Positions 39,326 through 48,880 of a stretch of 64,000 nucleotides of DNA are shown here, piece after piece (position 1 is the stretch's first letter; each line of letters opens with the position of its first letter). Under the pieces are notes generated by a model. That model did not search any database and was not told where the DNA came from. It saw only the letters and a list, made by a program, of their open reading frames with translations. The DNA is from Trichomonas vaginalis G3 (Eukaryota > Parabasalia > Trichomonadida > Trichomonadidae): positions 18,373,319 through 18,437,318 of the forward strand of contig NC_067206.1 of NCBI RefSeq assembly GCF_026262505.1, given 5' to 3'. Both the position numbers and the translations under genes were made by a program.

Positions 39326-39868
39326 ATGTCCGACGTACCACCAACCGAGTCCATTCCCAAACCAGAGGAACCTAAAGAACCACAACAGTCTCCTCAGCAA
39401 CCTCAGTTCCAGCAAGTACCTCCGAATTACTACCAATTTCCACCTCAAGGTTACTACCCACCACAAGGCTTCCCGAACTACCCTCCTCAGCCTATGCCTT
39501 ACTTCCCCAACCCTTGGTTGTTCCAGCAAGCTCCACCCCAGCAATTCCAATTCCAATCTCAATCGAAGAGAGACCAAGACTTCGAAGAAGGTCTGAACCG
39601 TTTACGCAAAGAGTATGCCACAGCTCCAATGGAAGAAGACAGGCTCTCAGTCTCTTCCCTCAAATCGACCGATTCGACTCGTACCACAGATTCGGCTCGT
39701 GACCGTGAAGACTACCTCAAGCAGTCTGAGAGACTCTTCATCTTACAGCCATTTACAGCTGGAGCTCTCAAGAACATGCGCAATTACGAAGGTCAAACAC
39801 CAGCTGGAGACCGCAAAACAGACGTGCTTACAAGAGCCTTCAACTGGTCAAGACAAAGACTGAGATAG
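39326..39868 (+). CDS. Pro/Gln/Tyr-rich Maverick protein, 180 aa
   Basis: Intact frame. Residues 1-80 are a low-complexity Pro-Gln-Tyr-Phe domain (QQVPPNYYQFPPQGYYPP). Residues 80-180 are charged with Ser/Thr-Arg-Asp repeats (STDSTRTTDSARDRED) and a short hydrophobic stretch (FILQPFTAGAL). The leader has GATTTTTATCG about 35 bp before the ATG. It could be a phase-separating or matrix-like protein. Base composition is less AT-rich than that of the capsid genes. Confidence 0.5.
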   Translation: MSDVPPTESIPKPEEPKEPQQSPQQPQFQQVPPNYYQFPPQGYYPPQGFPNYPPQPMPYFPNPWLFQQAPPQQFQFQSQSKRDQDFEEGLNRLRKEYATAPMEEDRLSVSSLKSTDSTRTTDSARDREDYLKQSERLFILQPFTAGALKNMRNYEGQTPAGDRKTDVLTRAFNWSRQRLR

Positions 39869-39932
39869 TCGACTTCATTCTTGCAGCTTGCCCATACAAG
39901 TAAAAAAAATAAACAATTACGAGTTAAACTTT

Positions 39933-40133
39933 TTATTCTTTCTTTTCTGAGTTGTTTAGAGCTGGTTTCTCTTGTAGGAACCTTTCGTCCTCTTCCATGG
40001 TCATGTAATTGCGAATTTGGTACGCAATTCCAGGTTCGTTGTTTTTGAACCTGATGTATGTAACGCTTCCATCCTCCTCAGGGAAGTAAGCTGCTAACAT
40101 CTGACCAAGTTTTCTCGGTGACTCGGAGCTCAT
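39933..40133 (-). CDS. Small acidic Maverick protein, 66 aa
   Basis: MSSESPRKLGQMLAAYFPEE, ending NNSEKKE. The start is preceded by AAAAAGTGACATTTTT directly before ATG, the clearest case of the GTGACA block used in a leader. No domain recognised. Confidence 0.5.
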   Translation of the reverse strand: MSSESPRKLGQMLAAYFPEEDGSVTYIRFKNNEPGIAYQIRNYMTMEEDERFLQEKPALNNSEKKE

Positions 40134-40168
40134 AAAAATGTCACTTTTTAAACGTTAAGTTTTTAGTC

Positions 40169-40357
40169 TTATTTTACCCTTTGTTTGTCAAGGTAGTATT
40201 GGAGTGCAATTTCTCCAAATTCTCTGTGTCGGAGTTCTTCAGCATTTTCCAAGGTGTACCTGGAGAACTCAAAGAAGTTGTCAAGAACATACTGCCATGC
40301 TGCTCTTCTGAGTTCGTCGGTATTTTGGAAGTGTTGCACCTTCGAGTCTTCGGACAT
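40169..40357 (-). CDS. Small Maverick protein, 62 aa
   Basis: I chose the ATG at 40357 (MSEDSKVQHFQNTDELRRAA); the longer frame reads upstream through the leader. Helical, aromatic and charged. The leader AGAAAAAGTGTAATTTTTTTC resembles that of the 40133 gene. Divergent from the membrane protein gene at 40402. Unknown function. Confidence 0.5.
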   Translation of the reverse strand: MSEDSKVQHFQNTDELRRAAWQYVLDNFFEFSRYTLENAEELRHREFGEIALQYYLDKQRVK

Positions 40358-40401
40358 GAAAAAAATTACACTTTTTCTATTAAACCGTTTTGGCATTTCT
40401 C

Positions 40402-40581
40402 ATGAGTGAGTATAGTTCTGCCGAACCATTGGAAGAGAAGAAGTACCCTTGCTGGCAAAAGACAAAAATAGTTGCCTTAGTTGTCATTGCAATTGTACTC
40501 GTAATTGAATTCATTGTACTTCTCTTCACGTACATAAAACTCAGCAATGGTATTTGCTTTAAGAAGCTACCATCTTACTAA
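40402..40581 (+). CDS. Small single-pass membrane protein, 59 aa
   Basis: MSEYSSAEPLEEKKYPCWQK is followed by one strong transmembrane helix (KIVALVVIAIVLVIEFIVLLF, about residues 22-43) and a short basic tail. The start at 40402 was chosen over an in-frame ATG four codons upstream because both neighbouring genes begin MSE or MSS. Likely a small viral membrane protein. Converges with the ATPase gene. Confidence 0.5.
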   Translation: MSEYSSAEPLEEKKYPCWQKTKIVALVVIAIVLVIEFIVLLFTYIKLSNGICFKKLPSY

Positions 40582-40600
40582 GACTAAACACTTAGATTTT

Positions 40601-41476
40601 TCAAGCTTGACTTTTTACAATTTGAACTTTGTTTGCGTAGATATGAATTCTGAAAGAAGTATGAGGGTCTTGTATGACTTTGTACTTCTCCCATAGTTCA
40701 TGTCTGTCAAACTTACCTGACATGGACTCTTTCATAAGTTCCATGAAATCGTCTTCGGATAATCCGGGGAAAAGTATAATGTCAGTAAGTATTCTCTTTA
40801 CATCCTTACTTAAACTCTTGGCTGTCTGTACACATATTACGACTGAGATGTTAAAGTGCCTAAGTTTCTTAAGAATTCGACACATATCTTGTTCTCTGTT
40901 CTTTAACAAAGGATGAGAGGCGAAATCATCTAAAATAAGAAGACACCTATGAGGGTAAGTCTTCCAATCGTAAGATTGCAATTTCTTCGAAATGTATTCT
41001 ATCTCTTTCTGTTTGTTTCTGAAGTGTTTCTTCTCTAATATTCTCTGCATTTCCTCATTTGGGTCTTTAAACTTAGAATTTATATACTCATTTATAGCAT
41101 TATACTTCAAAACTCTTCTTTGGTACTTCTTTATCCAATCTAACAACTCAGTATCCTTTATACATACTAACTTAGACTTCTTTATAATATCTTTGAACGA
41201 ATTGACGGTTTGGTCAAATTGACCAGAAGTCGAACAAATAACAACTAACTCATAGAATGGGTTCTTCTCATCTAGTTCTTGTTGTTGTGCAGCCATTTTA
41301 AGATAAGTGAAAGTCTTACCCGACCCAGGTGGTGCAATTAGACCTGTTATACCATTCTGAGCAAATAAGAACTTGTCATGTATAGGCTTTATCTGAGCAT
41401 TTTCTAACTTCCTCTTGTTCTTGTTTAAAACATTCTCAAATTTCTTGTCAATGTCAGCAAACTTTTTTTCTAACAT
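40601..41476 (-). CDS. Maverick A32/FtsK-HerA-type packaging ATPase, 291 aa
   Basis: The motor thought to package DNA into particles. Walker A is GLIAPPGSGKTFTYLK (about residues 48-63). Walker B is CLLILDDFASHPLL (about 160), with the two acidic residues typical of the A32 family. The following VVICVQTAKSLSKDV carries the Gln of motif III. Length is near the Polinton norm. I chose ATG 41476 (MLEKKFADIDKKFE); a longer frame reads into the foldback insert and is not native. The next plus-strand gene starts about 35 bp away, divergently. Confidence 0.85.
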   Translation of the reverse strand: MLEKKFADIDKKFENVLNKNKRKLENAQIKPIHDKFLFAQNGITGLIAPPGSGKTFTYLKMAAQQQELDEKNPFYELVVICSTSGQFDQTVNSFKDIIKKSKLVCIKDTELLDWIKKYQRRVLKYNAINEYINSKFKDPNEEMQRILEKKHFRNKQKEIEYISKKLQSYDWKTYPHRCLLILDDFASHPLLKNREQDMCRILKKLRHFNISVVICVQTAKSLSKDVKRILTDIILFPGLSEDDFMELMKESMSGKFDRHELWEKYKVIQDPHTSFRIHIYANKVQIVKSQA

Positions 41477-41511
41477 ATTTTTAGAAAAATTAAAATTTTT
41501 ATCTTTTAGAA

Positions 41512-43230
41512 AATGTCTAGCGATTTCGCTATCTATATTCGAGACAAACTTTTTTGTAATAAACAGAAATTCATCAAAAGTGACAGCTCTCAATTTTTTG
41601 ACATTTGTAAATTCTAAATTGAATGAGAAAAATGAAATAATACTAAGCATAATACAATATTCTAGATTTAATTATAATTAGGAAAAAGTTAGTTTTGAGA
41701 GTACTTTTCATAGGCATATAGAATGAAATCTTCTGAAAAATAATATCACATAAACTCATATTATTTTCTAATATATAACTATTTTATATAAAAATCAAAT
41801 TCAATGATCTTAAAAGCGAAGGATAAACCTCAAAATTTACGAATATAATGAGTGGGAATATAATGCTTATCTATCATAAAACCATATGAAATATCAATTT
41901 TTGCTTTACGCCTAATTTTGACGACAATTAGCAAAAAAATGTTAAATGTTAACATCAGTCCATTTGAATATGAAAAATAAAATTGACTTTGATTAAATGT
42001 TTTATTTATCATGCAATTCTTCTTGCGACCAAAAGATTTGAATAAAATTTCAAAAATAGATAGCTTAAAAAATAATATACGGTAGTGTTTACTAATAAGA
42101 TGAATAGTATATAAATTCTATTAAAATGGATTTGATCCAAAAATATATAAAATTTGATCATAAATAAAATCGTTTTAAATTACTTCTTCATTTAAATTAT
42201 AACAATTATTTTTGGTTTTATATTTTTTTGGATCAAATCCATTTTAATAGAATTTATATACTATTCATCTATTAGTAAACACTACCGTATATTATTTTTT
42301 AAGCTATCTTATTTTTTGAAATTTTATTCAAATCTTTGGTCGCAAGAAGAATTGCATGATAAATAAAAACATTTAATCAAATCAATTTTATTTTTCATAT
42401 TCAAATGGACTGAGTGTTAACATTTAACATTTTTTGCTAATTGTCGTCAAAAATTAGGCGTAAAGCAAAAATTGATATTTCATATGTTTATGATAGATAA
42501 GCATTATATTCCCACTCATTATATTCGTAATTTTGAGGTTTATCCTTCGCTTTTAAGATCATTGAATTTGATTTTTATATAAAATAGTTATATTTTATAT
42601 AGAAAATAATATGAGTTTATGTGATATTATTTTTCAGAAGATTTGTGTGTCTTCTTCAAATTTTATTTTTTTATTAAAAAGAATCTTTACAAAATATACA
42701 TTTACTTTAATTAATATTTAAAAACGTGCTCTATCAAAAGTTCCAAAAATTCAATATTTTAGCTTTTCTGAGGTGTCACTTTTGATGAATTTCTGTTTAC
42801 AACACGAGACAAACTTTTTGACAGCAAAACATCTGTCGACCATAAAATCTTACATAGTGTAAACAAGAAAGGTGAATTTGTTCTAAAGTTCTGTTTCTGG
42901 GAATATGACAAGAACCATAAAACATTACAAAGAGCAGTCTTAAAATTTGTCAATGACAGACTTGTTGACAGAGATGACGCCGATTGGAAAGATGAAGTCC
43001 AACAAAAGTTCTTAGAATGCAAAGAAGATACATGCGGTGTTCTTGAAGATGAAATAGAAAACAGAATAGATGAGCTATTAAAGGACAAAGAACTTTTACA
43101 TAAATATGGTTCTGAGAAATTTGACATATCTCCACCAGAAAAGAAGAAGAGAGAAAAGAAAGAAAAGAAAGTAGAAGAAGAGAAAAAAGAACCTGAACCA
43201 GTTCCAGAGAAAAAGAAATTTGACATGTAA
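41512..43230 (+). pseudogene. Maverick gene with Lys/Glu tail, split by foldback insert FB-2
   Basis: A plus-strand coding region divergent from the ATPase, divided by FB-2 (41555-42804). Its long 3' part (42820-43230) encodes a charged helical protein (FCFWEYDKNHKTLQRAVLKF) ending in a Lys/Glu/Pro-rich tail. No family recognised. Broken by this insertion. Confidence 0.5.
41555..42804. mobile_element. Foldback insert FB-2 (about 1.25 kb, 15-bp repeat)
   Basis: Same family and nearly same sequence as FB-1, with the same tips. Here the flanking repeat is 15 bp (CGAGACAAACTTTTT at 41540-41554 and 42805-42819), not 4 bp. The loop between the long arms lies in the opposite orientation to that in FB-1. 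Confidence 0.9.
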
Positions 43231-43246
43231 AAATAAAATTTTATTT

Positions 43247-43666
43247 TTAGAACATTTCTGGGTCAATGTCAATGTTCTCTTCCTCTTTAGGAGTAAACAC
43301 TGGCTTAGACTCTAAAATCTTTTTACCCAATTTACCTTGAACTTCTACAACTTTAGACTCATAATATTCATAGTCGTCTGTCTTCTTTGGTTCATAAGGT
43401 ATAACAAGTTTGTATGCTTTGCCTTCTTTAAGGTTTGAGAACCTTCTGTCAAAACTTTCTTTGACTGTTAACAAACCTTCTATGTCTAAGTCTTCAAATT
43501 TCGCACCATTTTTAGTCACAATAGCAAACTTAACTGGTTCGATGTTCCAAACTTTGCTGAATGAAGACTTTTCAAAATGGTAGAAGTAAACATTCAAATA
43601 TGTGAATGGGTCTAGTTCTTCTTTAAGTCCTGACATGTACTTGTTTACTGAAATATATTTCGTCAT
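43247..43666 (-). CDS. Maverick protein of unknown function, 139 aa
   Basis: Intact frame MTKYISVNKYMSGLKEELDP, ending DIDPEMF. Mixed alpha/beta; the middle has an RRFSNLKEGKAYKLVIPYEPKK segment that could be an OB- or SH3-like barrel. It sits between the split Lys/Glu-tail gene (convergent) and the helicase (same strand, start 41 bp from the helicase stop). The leader TTTTTTTATCCGATAG matches the element motif. Place next to the helicase suggests a replication accessory role (inference). Confidence 0.5.
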   Translation of the reverse strand: MTKYISVNKYMSGLKEELDPFTYLNVYFYHFEKSSFSKVWNIEPVKFAIVTKNGAKFEDLDIEGLLTVKESFDRRFSNLKEGKAYKLVIPYEPKKTDDYEYYESKVVEVQGKLGKKILESKPVFTPKEEENIDIDPEMF

Positions 43667-43707
43667 CTTTTCTATCGGATAAAAAAATATTTTTTTTTAA
43701 AATTTAC

Positions 43708-44940
43708 TCAGAAAAAATTTTCTTTGTATATACACCATTCTGAACATCTAAAAAGACTTTTGACATTTGCCAAGAATGTACGTTTAGAAGCTGCCATATA
43801 ACCATATTCTTGACAATATTGTTTATATTCATCATATAAAGACCTTTCATCTAATGACACAAAGTCAGTTTCGTCTACGAACAGTTCATATACACTCTTG
43901 TTTGCTTCTAACAATGTTTGTCTCTCTTCGGTATGTGGAATTTGTCTTGGATTGAACTTAGAAATATCTAATGTCATGAAATATGAGAACACGTGGTTGT
44001 AAAAGTCAGATGTCAAAGTTTCTGCTAAGTCGTCAAAATATTCAGTATCTTGCATATGAGAATCTGACGTTCTGACAACTACATATCTTCTGTCAGAACT
44101 TTCTAACTTCATCGGAACAGCATTGTTTGAAACCATAATGAAGTTTGCAACATTTTCACAAACTCTTTGGTCTTTATACTTTCTTTCAACAACTCCAACT
44201 TTGTCTGTTATAAGACTCTTCAAAACATCTGAGTTCAAAACTTTTGTTGTATCTATACTTTGAAGTTCATTGCAAACTATAAGTTTCATATTCTCAATAG
44301 AAGAGTTAAATTTACCGCAGATGTTTTCTAAGTTTGTCATATTAGGGTTCGAATAACCTTCTAACAGTTTGCACAAAATATCTGTAAAGAATGTGTTCTT
44401 ACCTGTTCCTTGTTTTCCAATTATAATGAGAGCAGTTTCATTTTTAGCACTTGGATGTTGTAAGATGTTTGCAAACCAACATAAGATATACTCATAAACC
44501 TTTTCGTTTCCATTGCATATAATTTCTTTGACATGGTCTAACCAAGCTTCTATAATACTGTGTTTCCATTCTACTTGTTCGTATTTATATCCAGTGAAGA
44601 TAGAATAGAAGTTTGGAGAAGGTGTATAAAACTTTATACCTCGAACTGAAAAATCTTCTAACTTTGACAATAAGATATCCCAAGCATCTAACATCTTCAT
44701 TCCAACTTGTACAACTTTTATTTTCTTAAGTTTCTGTCTACATTCTTGTTCAGACACTATTGTTGCTCTTGGTTTGTTAAAGACAACATCCCATTCTTTC
44801 ATGACATAACATTCTGGGGCAGAGTCAACAGAAATGACTAAACGTTTCAAATTCTCGACTGCTTTGTTATAGTCTCTAAATGGACACATATTTCTGAATG
44901 CTTGGAAGTCATAAAAATCTGAAACATCTATTCTGTACAT
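43708..44940 (-). CDS. Maverick superfamily 3 (D5-like) helicase, 410 aa, intact
   Basis: Complete counterpart of the partial gene at 1-1014. The Walker A loop ALIIIGKQGTGKNTFF lies at about residues 165-180, MKLIVCNELQ (motif B) at about 215, and NFIMVSNN (motif C) at about 268, with an Arg-finger-like DRRYVVVRTSD after it. The C-terminal 80 residues form a small winged-helix-like domain (DERSLYDEYKQYCQEYGY) as in D5 proteins. No N-terminal primase motif is seen, so it may act with a separate primer, consistent with protein priming by PolB. Intact frame. Confidence 0.88.
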   Translation of the reverse strand: MYRIDVSDFYDFQAFRNMCPFRDYNKAVENLKRLVISVDSAPECYVMKEWDVVFNKPRATIVSEQECRQKLKKIKVVQVGMKMLDAWDILLSKLEDFSVRGIKFYTPSPNFYSIFTGYKYEQVEWKHSIIEAWLDHVKEIICNGNEKVYEYILCWFANILQHPSAKNETALIIIGKQGTGKNTFFTDILCKLLEGYSNPNMTNLENICGKFNSSIENMKLIVCNELQSIDTTKVLNSDVLKSLITDKVGVVERKYKDQRVCENVANFIMVSNNAVPMKLESSDRRYVVVRTSDSHMQDTEYFDDLAETLTSDFYNHVFSYFMTLDISKFNPRQIPHTEERQTLLEANKSVYELFVDETDFVSLDERSLYDEYKQYCQEYGYMAASKRTFLANVKSLFRCSEWCIYKENFF

Positions 44941-44969
44941 TTTTATAAAAATAAAAAAATAATATTTTT

Positions 44970-45767
44970 TTATTCTTGACTTTGTTGTTCCATTCGTTGC
45001 ATTTGTTGTTCTTGAGCTATTTGTTGTTGAAGTTGTTCTTGTAATACAATACTTTCACCAGTTGCATCTTCCAATTCGAAACTTTCTGCCGTCATTGACA
45101 AATACATAGGACATAAAAGTTTTACAGGAACAAAGTTTGCGTCAACTAATGTCAACGTTATACTTGCCAAAGTGTTTGAGTTCACTAAGGTTGAAAATTC
45201 TGCATTCGAATGAACAATAGGCAAACCAGCAGAGAAAGTATTGTTTATACGCATAAGTATCTTTTGGTCATAATAGTTTCTGTCGACATTCGAATAACAC
45301 TTTGAACCTAAGTTTGAAACAATATATAAGATTGGTGTGCTTAATGTCAATGGAATAGACAAACCTTGTATGACACCTTTTCCTGTTATAGGAAACTGTT
45401 GGTAGTAAAAACCAGAAATAAGTTTTGTATTATAGCTCATATCGTTTATAGTAAACTCAGTCGGACATCCAAACATAATGAAACCTGCTCTAGTTGCAGC
45501 ACATGTTACACCCGTACTTAAAGTATTAAATAAGTCAACAAAACCTGTTGGTGGTATATCTGAGTAAGTATCTTCAAAGGAGTATTTTTTACCATTCACA
45601 ACAATAAAGTCTTCTGGTGTCAAAAGAGCAAAACAGGCTTTAGTCGTCATTGTGTTTAAGGTTAGTTTACAATATCATCCTTGAGGACTTTGTAAGTTTG
45701 TTGTTATAGAATTATATGACTCAGGGTTTTTAGTCGTAATAGTATAAACCATTATGTCTTCTGCCAT
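44970..45767 (-). pseudogene. Maverick candidate minor capsid protein, copy 2
   Basis: Matches 1044-1850 nearly throughout, including the Gln/Met-rich tail, which is slightly shorter here. Order and spacing to the helicase are the same. Single-jelly-roll capsid role inferred from size and place. Slightly degraded. Confidence 0.5.
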
Positions 45768-45785
45768 TTACTTAGCAAATAAACT

Positions 45786-46352
45786 TTAATGAAATGTTGT
45801 GGTCGTCAAATATTTTATAACGTCTGGGAAACTATATTTTAAGTTCAACGTTTCACCTCCTTTCATAACGTATATCTTGTCAATGACATTATATGAAACA
45901 CCACAGCAACTAATGTCGGGTTCTATTTCTTTGATGTTTATATCGTCTGCCTCTGTCAAAAGTTTCAATAGTTCTTTCAAAACTTCATGAGGTGCAATGA
46001 CATATGAGTTCACTTTTACAGGGTTGTGTTCGACCAAGTTTAACATTATACTTAAAGCTTGACAAATCTTCTCCTGAGTTTGAAGTTTGTCTTTCAGTTG
46101 TTGGTAGTCGTTTCGAATATCTGCAACAGAACTTAAGTCTCTGTTAACTTCAGGGTATGTTGGTTGTTCTTTTACAGGAACTATTGTTATACCATCTTCG
46201 TCTTCGTATGGTTTCCCCACTTCAACATCTCTGTCTTTGACATTGACAACAACACTTTGACTGTTTGTTTGAGTTGGTGAATTTAACTTCACATCTGCCA
46301 CCGCCATTAAACCTTTTGAAACACTTACGCTTCTATTTTTCGGAAATGACAT
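45786..46352 (-). CDS. Maverick protein of unknown function, 188 aa
   Basis: I chose ATG 46352 (MSFPKNRSVSVSKG). The frame is open further upstream, but that part is antisense to the divergent 46371 gene. Features: a Ser/Lys-rich start, an acidic segment (KPYEDEDGITIVPVKEQ), a helix (NDYQQLKDKLQTQEKICQAL) and a C-terminal beta-type part. It lies in the capsid block; virion role is a guess. Confidence 0.5.
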   Translation of the reverse strand: MSFPKNRSVSVSKGLMAVADVKLNSPTQTNSQSVVVNVKDRDVEVGKPYEDEDGITIVPVKEQPTYPEVNRDLSSVADIRNDYQQLKDKLQTQEKICQALSIMLNLVEHNPVKVNSYVIAPHEVLKELLKLLTEADDINIKEIEPDISCCGVSYNVIDKIYVMKGGETLNLKYSFPDVIKYLTTTTFH

Positions 46353-46370
46353 TTTACTTAGAATAAAAAG

Positions 46371-46790
46371 ATGGACGTATTCGGATATCTTATTGAATTG
46401 AAGCAGAACAAAGTTTACACACACAAACAATACAAATACATTGACAGAATAGTTCTTTACACAAACAATGGAAAATGTTATAGAATAGCAGTCTTTGCTG
46501 AACCAAAATATTTTCATAAAGCAAAGAAAGTTGGTATAACTGAAATGGTGAAAGTTCTTGAAGCAGACAAAAATATAACTTCAAAACTGACCGATATTAC
46601 TAAAGGAAAGTTTATAATACAATATTATGTCAAAACTGGCGTACTGTCAATATTTGACGGAGAGAAGTCAGTTCAAGAACAACTTACTGACCTGCTGCCA
46701 AAATCTGCTCGATGGAAGCTGTCGTTATGCCAATCTGAGGAGCCCCAGCAGGTTTCATCGAACGAATCTTCAAAAGAGCATCTTCCGTGA
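46371..46790 (+). CDS. Small plus-strand Maverick protein, 139 aa
   Basis: MDVFGYLIELKQNKVYTHKQ. The first 90 residues form an alpha/beta domain with IDRIVLYTNNGKCYRIAVFA. The last 50 run antisense through the 3' end of the major capsid region, a 107-bp convergent overlap. The head-to-head leader with the 46352 gene is 18 bp (TTTTACTTAGAATAAAAAG). Unknown function. Confidence 0.45.
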   Translation: MDVFGYLIELKQNKVYTHKQYKYIDRIVLYTNNGKCYRIAVFAEPKYFHKAKKVGITEMVKVLEADKNITSKLTDITKGKFIIQYYVKTGVLSIFDGEKSVQEQLTDLLPKSARWKLSLCQSEEPQQVSSNESSKEHLP

Positions 46791-48290
46791 AAAGTGCTAT
46801 TGGTTTTGTAAACTTCTTTGCTCTCAATTCATCTGGACCGTCTCTGTCACCAGTATATTGTATTTGAACTGTACCAACAGTTGAAATACCACCCATAAAG
46901 TCTTCTGAGTCAGCAAATGGAATGCCAAGCCAAAAGTTTGAACGGTCTCCATTTGTATATTGAGTTTTTTGACCTCCTGTATGAGTCCATACTTTCACAT
47001 ATGTCATAATAGAACTTTGCATTTCAGGGTTAATGGTTGTTGTGAAATTGTTGTTAAAGTTCATAGCATCTAATGTCAAGTTGTATGACCTCATATCCTC
47101 AACTGTAGAATATTCTTCTCTTGGATAATATTTGCCATCTATGTTTATATGATATTTAATACCAGGGTTGTAGAAACAAGAATAGTCATTTATAGTTCGT
47201 CTGAACAGTACAAACATAGTATCTGCATGTTTCATTGCAGTTGTTAAAGCAATATCTGTTCTTGCACCTTCGGCTCCTGGATTTTGGTTTCCAACTTCAC
47301 CTGCAAAGTCTTTGACAGATATTTGGTGTATAGGGAACATAAGTGGAACTGCAATATATTTGGCAGCTAAAGCATTTGAAATATCTGGGTCCAACATATA
47401 GACTGCAAGTCTGCTTTCTATTCTCTTGCATTCAAACTGTTCGCATGTGAACTTAACTGGGTCCCAAGCAGTTCCAGCAGCATTGAAATAATAGTTTACT
47501 TCATTGTTGAAGTTTGAGAAACCAAAGTCTAAGTCAACTTTGTCTTTGCAAAATTCGGCGAATGACGTTTGATTTGTTCCCTTTACGTCTGTAAGAGTGA
47601 ATGGGTCTTGTGTTGGTGCAATGACTAAGTTATTTTTGCTTGGAGTAAGTTCAATAGAAATTTTTCCTGCCCAGTTTGGCAAGTATCTTAAAAACCTGAA
47701 GATGAGGAAAGATGACAAAGGAACTCTAAGTTTCAGTTTTACTTTAGTGGCAGCAGTTCCATCTGAACCAGAAAGGTTAACATAAACTCTGGAACGTTAG
47801 GGTCAAGTCTTCTTATTTTTCAATATTTGCATACTGGTCTGTTTGTTCTCTAGCTTGTGGTTGTACTGAGTTTCTCATAGCGAACCATTCATAGTTTGCC
47901 CATGTTACTGTTTGAACTAAGTCAGAGTTAGAATATATCTTATATCCCATGAAAACTTCTGAGCATATTGGTATCCGACATAGAAAATTCCATTGCAACC
48001 TTTCTTGTCAGACAACTTGGCAGAAGGTTTTTTTCAATGTCTTGTTCCACGTATAAGAATGAGTTGTCAATAGAAATAATATGAAACCTGTCGCAAGCAA
48101 TATCTACTGTTGTTGAAGAACCTTCTCCAAACTCACCTACGTTTCCATAAGAAACAGCAGTTGTATATTCGTAAGTTCCAGGAACTATTTCTGACCTTCT
48201 AATGGCATTGTCGCATTCGTTATACCATTCGGAAACATTTCCGTTCATGGCATCCAAAACTGTTGGCGTTATATTCTGAGCGGCGTACAT
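46684..48290 (-). pseudogene. Maverick major capsid protein region, copy 2 (degraded)
   Basis: Better preserved counterpart of 3015-4614: MYAAQNITPTVLDAMNGN at the start and EQILAAGQ at the end. Long segments such as RLAVYMLDPDISNALAAKYI and NYSCF/NDYSCFYNPGIKYHI carry the mix of aromatics and beta strands expected of a double jelly-roll shell protein. Size, place next to candidate minor capsid and ATPase, and conservation between copies support the call. Somewhat degraded. Confidence 0.62.
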
Positions 48291-48452
48291 TTCATATGGG
48301 TAAAAATATAGAATAGTTGGATTTATATGTCATAATAGAACCCACTCGTACCAAGCTTTACTTTCTTCCTGACTGAGTTTTTAACCTTCTTTTTCCTTCA
48401 TTGCCACTACTTTCACTAGATGAAGTTACTTCTTCACTACTTTCACTTTGTT

Positions 48453-48880
48453 CTACTTTCTCTTCTTCTTTGGTGTCGCTTTTGGTAACTTGCCCTCTGC
48501 TTCAAGTTGTTGCATCTTTGCCTCATGTTCACCTAGTATGTTGTAAATTTCCCATGTCCTTTTTGCCTTTGGGCTCTGGTCGCCCATCTCAGGTAACCTA
48601 TATCCTAGAAAGATTTTGTCATAGTTTGTATTTGAGTCTTTGCTTATTGTTTGCATGACTCTTTCCTGAGTTTCCGGTTCAAGCTCTTCAAACAGAGCTT
48701 GTCCATATGGAATAAGCTCGTTTCCAAATATATGTTTTTGTAGCCATTCTGGTTTTCTTTCCACGTAACCAATAATATCTTTTGTGAATGGGAAAGCTTT
48801 TACCCAATGTTTCAGTCTTGCGTCATTTATTTCTGTAGTTGGTTTTTTTTGTCAAGGAACATGTTTTTCAATACTAACAT
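48453..48880 (-). pseudogene. Small Maverick protein with basic tail, copy 2
   Basis: The start overlaps the stop of the large coiled-coil gene (ATG within ATGTTAG). Conserved middle HIFGNELIPYGQALFEELEPE and C-terminal ATPKKKRK. The C-terminus differs from copy 1, where the reading continues differently, so this end is variable between copies. Unknown family; slightly degraded. Confidence 0.45.

Noticed and set aside
41477-41650. Extra 58-residue N-terminus of the packaging ATPase
   Set aside because: The upstream part lies in the foldback insert and recurs at 29.9 kb and 56.2 kb without an ATPase; the ATG at 41476 fits better.
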